NCBI GenBank assembly: GCA_937120475.1 | Contig: CAKZJV010000007.1 | Location: 1,504,068-1,568,067 of the forward strand | Source: an uncultured Cryomorphaceae bacterium | GTDB lineage: Bacteria; Bacteroidota; Bacteroidia; Flavobacteriales; Schleiferiaceae | Direction: 5' to 3' | DNA length: 64,000 nucleotides | Shown: positions 1-7,163 of the stretch, piece by piece | Layout: every line of letters begins with the position of its first letter | Numbering within the stretch: the stretch's first letter is position 1 | The notes under the pieces: generated by a model | The model's input: only the letters and a program-made list of their open reading frames with translations | What the model was told of the DNA's origin: nothing | The model's database searches: none | Program-made: the position numbers and the translations under genes

Positions 1-1
1 C

Positions 2-829
2 CAGGAAAAAATGTTCTCCACGGCTTTTGCCGACCATCCCTACGGGCATACTCCTATTGGCAGTATGGAGGATTTAAATGCGGCAGAGATTGGTGACTTT
101 GCTGATTTTTACGAAACATTTTACGTTCCCAATAACGCTACGCTTTCCATAGCCGGTGATATTGATCCCGATGAGGCCAAGGAGATGATTGAAAAATACT
201 TCGGCCCCATTCCTAAGGGAACCAAGGAAATACCCCGTCCCGACCCGGCTTTTGAAAACCTGCAGACCGAGGTGGTAGATACCGTATATGACAACATTCA
301 ACTGCCCGGCCTTTTTATTGGATACCGCATTCCGGCCCAGGGCACCAAAGATTCCTATGCGCTGGAAATGCTGACCACCCTTTTATCAGACGGGCAAAGC
401 TCCCGCATGTATAAAAAGCTGGTGGATGGTGAGCAACTGGCCGTGGCCGTTCAGGCTTTTCCCTTTGCCATGGAAAACGGGGGGCTTTTCATTACCCTGG
501 GTATTACCAACATGGGTGTAGCCCTGGAAGACCTCAAGCAAGGCGTGGATGCCGAAATAGACCGGGTTCGTGATGAACTGGTAACGGAAAAAGAATACCA
601 GAAGGTATTGAATCAACTGGAGAACGACTTTGTTTCCAGCAACTCCACCATGGCGGGTATTGCCGAAAGCCTGGCCAATTACCACGTTTATTTTGGTGAT
701 GCAGACCTCATCAATACCGAAATAGAGAAGTACCGCAACATTACCCGCGAAGACATTAAGGCCGTAGCCAATAAGTACCTGTTGGACTCGAACCGCGTGG
801 TGCTTTATTATTTGCCTAAACAACAATAA
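2..829 (+). CDS. M16 (insulinase-family) peptidase, C-terminal part
   Basis: The frame is open from the left edge, so this is the C-terminal part (about 275 residues) of a larger gene; the Met at base 11 is probably internal. It carries the M16 motif HPYGHTPIG and the second half of a pitrilysin-type domain ending in a KYL..NRVVLYY strand. The zinc motif HxxEH would lie upstream of the window. The next gene follows after 24 bases and is an M16 protein that lacks the zinc motif. In M16B peptidases a zinc-bearing and a non-catalytic subunit commonly form a heterodimer, so the two probably work together in the periplasm or at the outer membrane. Confidence 0.85.
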   Translation, partial: QEKMFSTAFADHPYGHTPIGSMEDLNAAEIGDFADFYETFYVPNNATLSIAGDIDPDEAKEMIEKYFGPIPKGTKEIPRPDPAFENLQTEVVDTVYDNIQLPGLFIGYRIPAQGTKDSYALEMLTTLLSDGQSSRMYKKLVDGEQLAVAVQAFPFAMENGGLFITLGITNMGVALEDLKQGVDAEIDRVRDELVTEKEYQKVLNQLENDFVSSNSTMAGIAESLANYHVYFGDADLINTEIEKYRNITREDIKAVANKYLLDSNRVVLYYLPKQQ

Positions 830-853
830 TCCAACCTCAAGATTTACAACGAG

Positions 854-2926
854 ATGAAAAAGATATTGACTTTCATTTTTGCCCTGGCCCTTACCAATAT
901 GGCCCTGGCACAACTGGATCGAAGTGTACAACCGGAGGCTGGACCGGCCCCTGAACTGGACTTCGGGAAATACAAATTATATGAATTGAAGAATGGCCTC
1001 AAAATTATCGTGGTGGAAGACCATAAGCTTCCCCGGCTTACCATGAATATGGTGGTAGATCGTGACCCGATATTTGAAGGTAAAAAAGCTGGCTACGTGC
1101 AAATTGCCGGTGATATGCTTCGCCAGGGAACTACCAACCGCCCCAAAGCGCAGTTGGACGAGGAGATCGACTTTATGGGTGCCAGTGTTTTCACTTCATC
1201 CTCTAACGTTTATGCCAGCGGCCTGAGTAAATACAAGGATAAGCTGGTGGAAATTATGGCCGATATTGTGTTGAACCCGGCTTTCCCACAGGAGGAATTC
1301 GAAAAGCTCAAGAAACAGACTATTTCGGGCATTGAATCGGCCAAGGATGATCCCCAACAAGTAGGTAGTATTGTATTCAATTCACGCCTGTACGGTAAAG
1401 ATCACCCCTATGGTGAAAGTCCCACCGTGGCTACGGTTGAATCTATTGAACTGGAAGACTGCCGCACTTATTACAACAATTACTGGGTGCCTAATTCTAC
1501 TTACCTCGCCATTGTAGGTGATATTAAGGCCAAGGATGCCAAAAAACTGGTAGAAAAGTATTTCGGAAAATGGGCCAGTGGCAACCGTCCGGCCAACGTT
1601 TTTGAAGCTCCGGCCAAACCCGAGGGTCTGGCGGTTTCATTGACGAATAAAGAGTCGGCCGTACAGTCCGTGTTGAATATGGGTAATACCATTCAGTTGA
1701 AGCCCGGTGACCCCGATGAAGTAAAAATGAAACTCACCAACCAGATTTTGGGTGTCGGTTCTTTGGGCCGTTTATTCCTGAATATCCGTGAGGATAAAGG
1801 TTACACTTACGGGGCTTACTCCAGTTATGATGATGACCGCCTGATCGGTGAGTTTGCCGCCAACGCCAGTGTGCGTAACGAGGTTACCGATAGTGCCGTG
1901 GTAGAGTTCATGAACGAGTTCAACCGTATTCGTACCGAACCGGTGAGCGATCAGGAATTAGAAGGTTCTAAAAATGCGATTATCGGTAGTTTTGGTCGCG
2001 CATTGGAGCGTCCGCAAACCATCGCCAATTTTGCATTGAATATCCAGCGCTTTAACCTGGATGACGATTATTACGAAACTTACCTGACCCGCTTACAGGA
2101 ACTCACTAAGGAAGATGTAATGGCTACCGCCAAAAAATACATCCAACCCGACAATATGCACCTGGTAGTAGTGGGTAAAGCCAGTGAAGTGGCTGATAAG
2201 CTGGAGAAGTTTGGCAAGGTTCAGTATTTCGATGAACAAGGTAATCCTACTACCAAACCTTCCATGCCGATACCGGATGGTATGACCGCCCAAATGGTAA
2301 TCGACAATTACATCAAAGCCAAAGGTGGTGCGGAAAACATGAAAAAGGTGAAGGATATACAGATCAGCAGAACGGCTGTTGTGCCTGGTGCTCCCGCTCC
2401 CTTAAAGCAAGTGGATATGCAAAAAAGGCCGAACCTCTTCAAATCTACCATGACCATGCCAGGCATGGGTACCGTGCAGGAAATGCGTTTTGACGGCACC
2501 AATGGCCACATGGGCGGTATGCAGGGCAGTAAAGACCTGGAAGGTGAAGAGCTGGAATCATTGAAGCTGGATGCAATTATGGACCAGGAACTACAGTACA
2601 GCGAGTTGGGCTACCAAATGAACCTGGTTAGCATGGCTATGGTGGATGGTGAAAAAGCGTATGTGCTTGAACTGACTGATCCCTTTGGTGAAACCGTTAC
2701 CCACTACTATTCCGCAGAAACCAACCTTCTGATTAAGCAGGAAGAAAAGCAGGAAACGCCCCAGGGCCCGATCGTTAGTTCTACACTGTACAAGGATTAT
2801 CGCGATGTAGAAGGCGTAAAATATCCCTATACCATGCTGATCACCACCGGTGGACAAAAAATAGATCTTACTGTAGATGATATTAAGGTAAATCAGGGTT
2901 TAAAGGACGAGGCTTTCAAAAAGTAG
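854..2926 (+). CDS. M16 peptidase homologue without zinc site, with C-terminal LolA-like extension
   Basis: 690 residues. A signal peptide (about 1-19, ending ALAQ) is followed by two M16 half-domains (about 30-460). The place where HxxEH should stand reads QIAGDMLRQG, so this subunit should not bind catalytic zinc. The substrate-side R-x-x-x-GYTYGAYS motif is present, as in the partner subunit of M16B heterodimers. Residues about 475-690 are an added beta-rich domain (starting near MVIDNYIKAKGG) resembling outer-membrane lipoprotein-sorting (LolA/DUF4292-like) folds; this fold call is inference. It is co-transcribed with the upstream M16 gene and ends at a strong hairpin. Confidence 0.85.
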   Translation: MKKILTFIFALALTNMALAQLDRSVQPEAGPAPELDFGKYKLYELKNGLKIIVVEDHKLPRLTMNMVVDRDPIFEGKKAGYVQIAGDMLRQGTTNRPKAQLDEEIDFMGASVFTSSSNVYASGLSKYKDKLVEIMADIVLNPAFPQEEFEKLKKQTISGIESAKDDPQQVGSIVFNSRLYGKDHPYGESPTVATVESIELEDCRTYYNNYWVPNSTYLAIVGDIKAKDAKKLVEKYFGKWASGNRPANVFEAPAKPEGLAVSLTNKESAVQSVLNMGNTIQLKPGDPDEVKMKLTNQILGVGSLGRLFLNIREDKGYTYGAYSSYDDDRLIGEFAANASVRNEVTDSAVVEFMNEFNRIRTEPVSDQELEGSKNAIIGSFGRALERPQTIANFALNIQRFNLDDDYYETYLTRLQELTKEDVMATAKKYIQPDNMHLVVVGKASEVADKLEKFGKVQYFDEQGNPTTKPSMPIPDGMTAQMVIDNYIKAKGGAENMKKVKDIQISRTAVVPGAPAPLKQVDMQKRPNLFKSTMTMPGMGTVQEMRFDGTNGHMGGMQGSKDLEGEELESLKLDAIMDQELQYSELGYQMNLVSMAMVDGEKAYVLELTDPFGETVTHYYSAETNLLIKQEEKQETPQGPIVSSTLYKDYRDVEGVKYPYTMLITTGGQKIDLTVDDIKVNQGLKDEAFKK

Positions 2927-2947
2927 AATGAAAAACTCCACAGTAAA

Positions 2948-2977
2948 AAAAAAGCGGCCCGTGGGCCGCTTTTTTTA
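2948..2977. terminator. Bidirectional terminator
   Basis: The stem GCGGCCC/GGGCCGC (2954-2960 and 2963-2969) has a GT loop, an A-run on its left and a T-run on its right, so it can end both the M16 operon and the convergent EamA gene. The EamA stop codon lies at its right edge. Confidence 0.85.
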
Positions 2978-3892
2978 TGCCTTCCCGGCAAACTTCTTAC
3001 GGATGCGATCAGCCGGACTACCTCTGCGGTTTACCAGGTAAACCCCACCCAGTATGGCTAACATTCCTAGAAAATGAAGCCAACCTACATCTTCACCATC
3101 CACCACGCCCCAGAACAGGGCTATTACCGGTATAAAATAAGTAACGGAAGCCGCGAATAAAGACCCGCTTCTCTTGATCAGGTAATTGAATAGGATTACC
3201 GCCAAACTGGTCCCAAAAATTCCCAACAGGGCTATGTAGCCCAAATTTTTCCAGGCAACCGGATCATTTTGCATTATCTCCACAAAATCGGTGGTAAATA
3301 CATACACGGTTGCCGGTAAACCTACAAACATCAGGCTCAGTAAGGTGATGGGGAAAGAACCCAAATCCTTCAACCGGCTGTTTATAGTATTAATGGACAG
3401 GGCATAGCAAACCGTGGCGATAATGGGGTAAATACCGTAAACGAGGTTACCCGGATTTCCGCTGATATCGGGGATCAATAAACCAGCTGCTCCCAGCAGG
3501 CCCAATATAATGCCCACTATGCTCATCCACCGTATGCGAATGCCGAACCAGATTACACCACTAAGTAAGGTAAACAAGGGAACCAGTGAATTGAGAATAC
3601 CCACCAGGGAACTATCCAGGTGTTTAATAGCCAATGGAAAGAGGGTGTAAGGAATGCCGTTGCCCAAAAGGCCTACCATAGCCAGAGGAAAGGCATTTTT
3701 GCGATTCAGTTTTTTAAAGTGCCGCAGGCCGATAATGGCGGTAAACCAAAAGGCCAGTGCAATCCGGATCATACCTATTTGCGATCCTGAAAAAGATTGC
3801 AGGCCCATTTTCATAAGGATGAAAGAACTGCCCCAGGTGAAGGCTAGTCCTATAAAGATAATCCAAGCTACTAAGGCTGATTTTGAGGTCAC
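2975..3892 (-). CDS. EamA/DMT-superfamily transporter
   Basis: 305 residues with about ten hydrophobic segments arranged as two EamA repeats (about 10-145 and 155-290). The first repeat starts with the usual GLAFTWGSSFILMK signature and the second ends VALFWGVVDGE. Members of this inner-membrane family export metabolites such as amino acids or drugs. The substrate cannot be read from the sequence. It is a single gene with its own promoter, convergent to the M16 operon. The ATG start is 18 bases downstream of a TATCTTTG -7 element. Confidence 0.85.
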   Translation of the reverse strand: MTSKSALVAWIIFIGLAFTWGSSFILMKMGLQSFSGSQIGMIRIALAFWFTAIIGLRHFKKLNRKNAFPLAMVGLLGNGIPYTLFPLAIKHLDSSLVGILNSLVPLFTLLSGVIWFGIRIRWMSIVGIILGLLGAAGLLIPDISGNPGNLVYGIYPIIATVCYALSINTINSRLKDLGSFPITLLSLMFVGLPATVYVFTTDFVEIMQNDPVAWKNLGYIALLGIFGTSLAVILFNYLIKRSGSLFAASVTYFIPVIALFWGVVDGEDVGWLHFLGMLAILGGVYLVNRRGSPADRIRKKFAGKA

Positions 3893-3910
3893 CGTTTTTT
3901 AATGAAGGGG

Positions 3911-3918
3911 CAAAGATA
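3911..3918 (-). promoter_or_regulatory. -7 promoter element for the EamA gene
   Basis: Read on the minus strand this is TATCTTTG, a perfect match to the Bacteroidota -7 consensus TAnnTTTG, with a short leader before the ATG at 3892. No clear TTG-type -33 element was seen at the usual distance. Confidence 0.6.
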
Positions 3919-4026
3919 ATTTTTAGCCTCAGCCTTTTTGACCATGACTTTCCTTTATAAAAAACAGATAGGTATAGCCTATCTTTATTTAGCACCATTC
4001 TAAGTGTGCCTTTTACTGCCCTGCCT

Positions 4027-4034
4027 TAATTTTG
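4027..4034 (+). promoter_or_regulatory. -7 promoter element for ctaA, very close to the start codon
   Basis: TAATTTTG matches TAnnTTTG, and the ATG of ctaA begins only four bases later. If the element is used, the transcript would start at or within a few bases of the start codon, giving a leaderless or nearly leaderless mRNA. Confidence 0.5.
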
Positions 4035-4038
4035 CCCT

Positions 4039-5079
4039 ATGCAGTGGATACGCACTTTAACCCGCCTCGAATTAGTACTAATTTACCTGGTTATATTGGC
4101 CGGTAGCGTAGTACGTATGACGGGTTCAGGTATGGGTTGCCCGGACTGGCCCAAGTGCTTCGGTTACCTCATCCCCCCAACGGAGCGCAGCCAACTGGAG
4201 TGGCAACCTGCCCGGGAGTTTAAAGCCGGGCAAATAATTATTGTGGAGGAAAGTTTAAGGGTAGCCCAAAGCGACTTTACCACCGGCCGTATTTATGAAG
4301 AAGAGAACTGGGCACCCTACACCCGCCACGACTACGCCCTTTTTAACCCGGCCCATACCTGGACCGAATATATCAACCGGCTTATCGGTGCTCTGGCCGG
4401 CATTCCCATGCTGATTTTGGTGGTAGTATCCTTTTACCACTTTCGTAAAAACTGGCGTTGGCCTTTGTTATCGCTACTGGGGCTTTTTCTTTTGGGCTTT
4501 GAGGCGTGGCTGGGCAAACTGGTGGTGGATGGCAACCTTATTCCGGGAAGTATTACCATTCATATGCTGGGTGCCTTGGCTATAATAGCCGTATTATGCT
4601 TGTTACTGGTAAGTGCCCGTTCACCCAGGGCCTTAAGGGTTTCGCCTAATTTTAAGTGGGCGCTGGCTGCCGCCCTTATATTCACCCTTATACAAATTGT
4701 TTTGGGTACCCAGGTAAGGGAGCAGATTGATGTAGCCAAGGAATCCGGTTTATCACGCGGCCTCTGGATTTCACAACTGGATTGGAGTTTTTACGTACAC
4801 CGCTCCTTCTCCATTGCCATACTGATTTTAAACCTGTGGTTATGGCGGCAACTGCGAAAAATGAATTACGGCCTGGCTGAAATGAATGGAGTAATGGTAC
4901 TGATTGGCCTGGAAATTATCCTGGGAATAGTTCTCTCGTACCTGGCCCTGCCCAAGTTTGCCCAGCCCCTTCACCTGCTTTTAGGCGCAGGCTTATTTGG
5001 CCTTCAGTTTTACCTGTGGATAAAGCTTATGGCTGGTGCCCGGGTCAAAGAAAAAAAGCAAACTCTTACTACCGCATAA
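4039..5079 (+). CDS. ctaA: Heme A synthase (COX15/CtaA family)
   Basis: 346 residues with about eight transmembrane helices. The N-terminal hallmark GSVVRMTGSGMGCPDWPKC is complete, and the conserved histidines lie in helix contexts such as IHMLGALA, YVHRSFS and QPLHLLLG. The enzyme oxidises heme O to heme A for cytochrome c oxidase in the inner membrane. A hydrophilic insert (about 45-100) after helix 1 is characteristic of the COX15-type branch and places the following AHTWTEYINRLIGAL histidine. It is a single gene, with the promoter almost touching the ATG and a strong terminator after the stop. Confidence 0.93.
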   Translation: MQWIRTLTRLELVLIYLVILAGSVVRMTGSGMGCPDWPKCFGYLIPPTERSQLEWQPAREFKAGQIIIVEESLRVAQSDFTTGRIYEEENWAPYTRHDYALFNPAHTWTEYINRLIGALAGIPMLILVVVSFYHFRKNWRWPLLSLLGLFLLGFEAWLGKLVVDGNLIPGSITIHMLGALAIIAVLCLLLVSARSPRALRVSPNFKWALAAALIFTLIQIVLGTQVREQIDVAKESGLSRGLWISQLDWSFYVHRSFSIAILILNLWLWRQLRKMNYGLAEMNGVMVLIGLEIILGIVLSYLALPKFAQPLHLLLGAGLFGLQFYLWIKLMAGARVKEKKQTLTTA

Positions 5080-5084
5080 TGATA

Positions 5085-5110
5085 AAAAGGGGCTGTTTGC
5101 AGCCCCTTTT
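5085..5110. terminator. Rho-independent terminator after ctaA
   Basis: The perfect 11-bp stem AAAAGGGGCTG/CAGCCCCTTTT has a TTTG loop. It lies between convergent genes and can serve both. Confidence 0.85.
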
Positions 5111-5134
5111 CACGTTAACCATTGCTGGCTTCCC

Positions 5135-5968
5135 TTACTTCTTCAAAAAATCCAGCAGGATCTTATTGAGTTCATCTCGATGAGTTACGTTTAAACCATG
5201 TGGTGCAGCGGGAATTACGTGGTACTCATTATCAGCAATTCCTTCCCTGGCCTGCTCGGCCGAGGTAGCAATAGGTACAATATTGTCGGCATCACCGTGA
5301 ACGATGAGCGTAGGAACATTCACATTCTTCAATTCCGGCCTGAAATCGGTTTCAGCCCAGGATAAGGCGCATTGGATGGTGGCCCGTGGAGAGGCATGTG
5401 AAGCTATGGACCAATCGTAATGAAGCTGTTCCTCGCTGATGCGATCACCTTTTAAATCGTCATAATTGTAAAACCCGGGGTGAAACCCTTTTAAGAAGTT
5501 TACGCGATCTTTTTGCAAGGCATCGATAATTCCGCGAAGGTCTTCCTGTGGCACCCCCTTGGGGTTATCATCTTTTTTAGCCACCAGTGGAATAATGGAA
5601 CTGATTAAAGCTGCTTTAGCCACGCGGTCGGAACCGTATTCGGTAAAGTAGCGCACCACTTCACCTCCACCCATAGAAAAACCACAAATAATGCAATCTT
5701 TTAGGTCGAGTTGCAGGATCAACTCCCGTAAATCACTGGTAAGTGCCGAATAGTCATAAGAATCCCAGGGAGCCGAGGAAGCGCCAAAGCCCCTTCTGTC
5801 ATAGGCAATACAACGGTAGCCCGCTTCTACAATGGCCCATCGTTGTCCTTCCCAGGCTTTGTGACTCAAAGGCCAGCCATGAATCAGGATAACGGGTTGA
5901 CCACTTCCATAGTCTTCGTAAAAAATGTCGGTTGCTTGCTTACTGTTTTTGTTGGTGATATATGGCAT
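5135..5968 (-). CDS. Alpha/beta hydrolase of the non-heme chloroperoxidase/arylesterase type
   Basis: 277 residues with a full alpha/beta-hydrolase fold. The oxyanion region is HGWPLS (30-35), the nucleophile elbow is GFSMGGGE with Ser98, the acid is Asp228 in HGDADNIVP and the base is His257 in PHGLNVTH. The GGGE after the serine and the length are typical of cofactor-free haloperoxidase/esterase-like hydrolases, whose real substrates are usually esters or lactones. It is divergent from a marR gene, and a palindrome between them (6041-6054) suggests that the MarR protein controls it. Confidence 0.88.
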   Translation of the reverse strand: MPYITNKNSKQATDIFYEDYGSGQPVILIHGWPLSHKAWEGQRWAIVEAGYRCIAYDRRGFGASSAPWDSYDYSALTSDLRELILQLDLKDCIICGFSMGGGEVVRYFTEYGSDRVAKAALISSIIPLVAKKDDNPKGVPQEDLRGIIDALQKDRVNFLKGFHPGFYNYDDLKGDRISEEQLHYDWSIASHASPRATIQCALSWAETDFRPELKNVNVPTLIVHGDADNIVPIATSAEQAREGIADNEYHVIPAAPHGLNVTHRDELNKILLDFLKK

Positions 5969-6040
5969 AAATTAGAATTTTAAAAACTAACGCGGAGAAA
6001 TCTCATAGGTTTAATTTTTTTAAAAAATGACTCATCAATT

Positions 6041-6054
6041 ATTGATATATCAAT
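6041..6054. promoter_or_regulatory. Palindromic operator 1 (probable MarR site)
   Basis: The perfect 14-bp palindrome ATTGATATATCAAT lies in the divergent hydrolase/marR intergenic region, just upstream of the marR -7 element, so a bound repressor would cover the -33 region. The identical palindrome recurs at 6542-6555 in front of the next gene. MarR proteins are known to bind short AT-rich palindromes near their own gene. Confidence 0.75.
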
Positions 6055-6062
6055 TTAAATAT

Positions 6063-6070
6063 TACCTTTA
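6063..6070 (+). promoter_or_regulatory. -7 promoter element of the marR gene
   Basis: TACCTTTA matches TAnnTTTG at seven of eight positions and sits 17 bases before the ATG and 8 bases after operator 1. Confidence 0.5.
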
Positions 6071-6087
6071 CCCCAGATTTAAAGTAT

Positions 6088-6522
6088 ATGAGCCCTCGCG
6101 ATATTGAAAATGTTATCCTGTTTCAACTGGATAAGACCAACAAGATTGCCAAGCAACACTCTCAGGTAGAGATGGACCGGCATGGTATGGGCATCACCGT
6201 GGAGCAATGGGTTTTACTAAAAATAATTGAAGAATCCGATCAGCTTTCGCAAAAGGATCTGGCTATACAATCGCTGCGCGATCCAGCCTCCATTACCCGT
6301 ACCCTTGATATTTTGTCCAAAAAGAAACTCATTCGCAGGGAAGCCCTGCCGGAAAACCGCAGGCAATACCATATCCTACTTACCCAGGAAGGAAAAAACT
6401 TTGTAAAAAAACACATGAGACTGGTACATCAACTGCGGGCACAAAGCATTGCAGGCTTCAGTACTCAGGAGCTTGAACAGCTGTCCTCTTACCTGAAGCG
6501 TATGCAGGAAAATATGTCCTGA
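6088..6522 (+). CDS. MarR-family transcriptional regulator
   Basis: 144 residues with a winged helix-turn-helix: the recognition helix region is SITRTLDILSKKKLI and the wing is REALPENRRQYHILLT, flanked by dimerisation helices at both ends. There is no cysteine, so it is not an OhrR-type thiol sensor; a ligand-binding mechanism is more likely. Two identical 14-bp palindromes flank the gene, one in the divergent promoter shared with the hydrolase and one before the NTF2-like gene, which implies autoregulation and control of both neighbours (inference). The ATG start agrees with the -7 element upstream. Confidence 0.9.
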   Translation: MSPRDIENVILFQLDKTNKIAKQHSQVEMDRHGMGITVEQWVLLKIIEESDQLSQKDLAIQSLRDPASITRTLDILSKKKLIRREALPENRRQYHILLTQEGKNFVKKHMRLVHQLRAQSIAGFSTQELEQLSSYLKRMQENMS

Positions 6523-6541
6523 AAAAAATTTTACCCTATTA

Positions 6542-6555
6542 ATTGATATATCAAT
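6542..6555. promoter_or_regulatory. Palindromic operator 2 (probable MarR site)
   Basis: This is an exact second copy of ATTGATATATCAAT, between marR and the NTF2-like gene. It is followed at once by TTTG (6557-6560), a possible -33 element, so binding would block that promoter. Confidence 0.7.
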
Positions 6556-6610
6556 ATTTGATAAAGCACTTTTAAGTACAGAATAATTAATCCCCATAAA
6601 ATCCAACATC

Positions 6611-7036
6611 ATGTTTAAAATCGTTTCATCCATTGCAATCCTTTTTATTTCATTAACCATGACCCACGCTCAAAAAGAAGATGTACAAGCAGTAAAGGCC
6701 ACCGTTAAAAACTATGCTGCTTCAGGTGACCAGGGCGATGCCCAAAAACTGGCCAATTATCTGGATCCCAATTTCCGTATTGTTATGAATCGCCTTTTCG
6801 GTTCCAAGGACGTCAGCACCCTGCCCCGGGAAGTATATCTGGAAAAAATACGCTCCGGAGAGTTTGGAGGTGCCCCACGAACCCTCACTTTTTACGAGGT
6901 GGTGATTAACAACACTACGGCTGCGGTAAAAGTGAAAATGGTGAGTGCTAAGCTTACGTTTCATTCTCTGATGATTTTGCTGAAAGATGCGGACGGAAAC
7001 TGGAAGCTGGTAAGTGACCTGCCTACACTGGAGTAA
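6611..7036 (+). CDS. Secreted NTF2-like (lumazine-binding-like) protein
   Basis: 141 residues: a signal peptide of about 20 residues (ending THAQ) and one NTF2/SnoaL-like domain (about 25-138) ending in the usual strand-loop pattern DGNWKLVSDLP. The domain resembles the putative lumazine-binding group of the NTF2 superfamily. Such domains form a small-molecule pocket; the ligand is unknown here. The palindromic operator upstream suggests co-regulation with the alpha/beta hydrolase by the MarR protein, so the three genes may respond to one compound. Confidence 0.75.
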   Translation: MFKIVSSIAILFISLTMTHAQKEDVQAVKATVKNYAASGDQGDAQKLANYLDPNFRIVMNRLFGSKDVSTLPREVYLEKIRSGEFGGAPRTLTFYEVVINNTTAAVKVKMVSAKLTFHSLMILLKDADGNWKLVSDLPTLE

Positions 7037-7046
7037 GCCGGGATCA

Positions 7047-7081
7047 CGGAAAAGGGCATGACCAGGTCATGCCCTTTTCCG
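7047..7081. terminator. Strong hairpin terminator
   Basis: A perfect 16-bp stem (7047-7062 with 7066-7081) has a CAG loop. A run of four T lies within the right arm, but no long T-tract follows. Confidence 0.7.
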
Positions 7082-7114
7082 TTATAGATTAAATCCACAC
7101 CTTACTGAACCGCC

Positions 7115-7143
7115 TTGGTTACCAGCAGGAAAGTGTACCTTTG
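7115..7143 (+). promoter_or_regulatory. Promoter of the SulP gene
   Basis: A TTG -33 element (7115-7117) stands 18 bases before a perfect -7 element TACCTTTG (7136-7143), 20 bases upstream of the ATG. This fits the Bacteroidota TTG-N17-23-TAnnTTTG consensus. Confidence 0.7.
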
Positions 7144-7163
7144 CGCCCTTTTTCCAAGAGCCC

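Noticed and set aside
386-931. Long antisense ORF under the M16 genes (181 residues), and similar ones at 29353-30030 and 60187-60852
   Set aside because: They are frame shadows of strongly conserved genes on the other strand, with no family-like motifs or start signals of their own.
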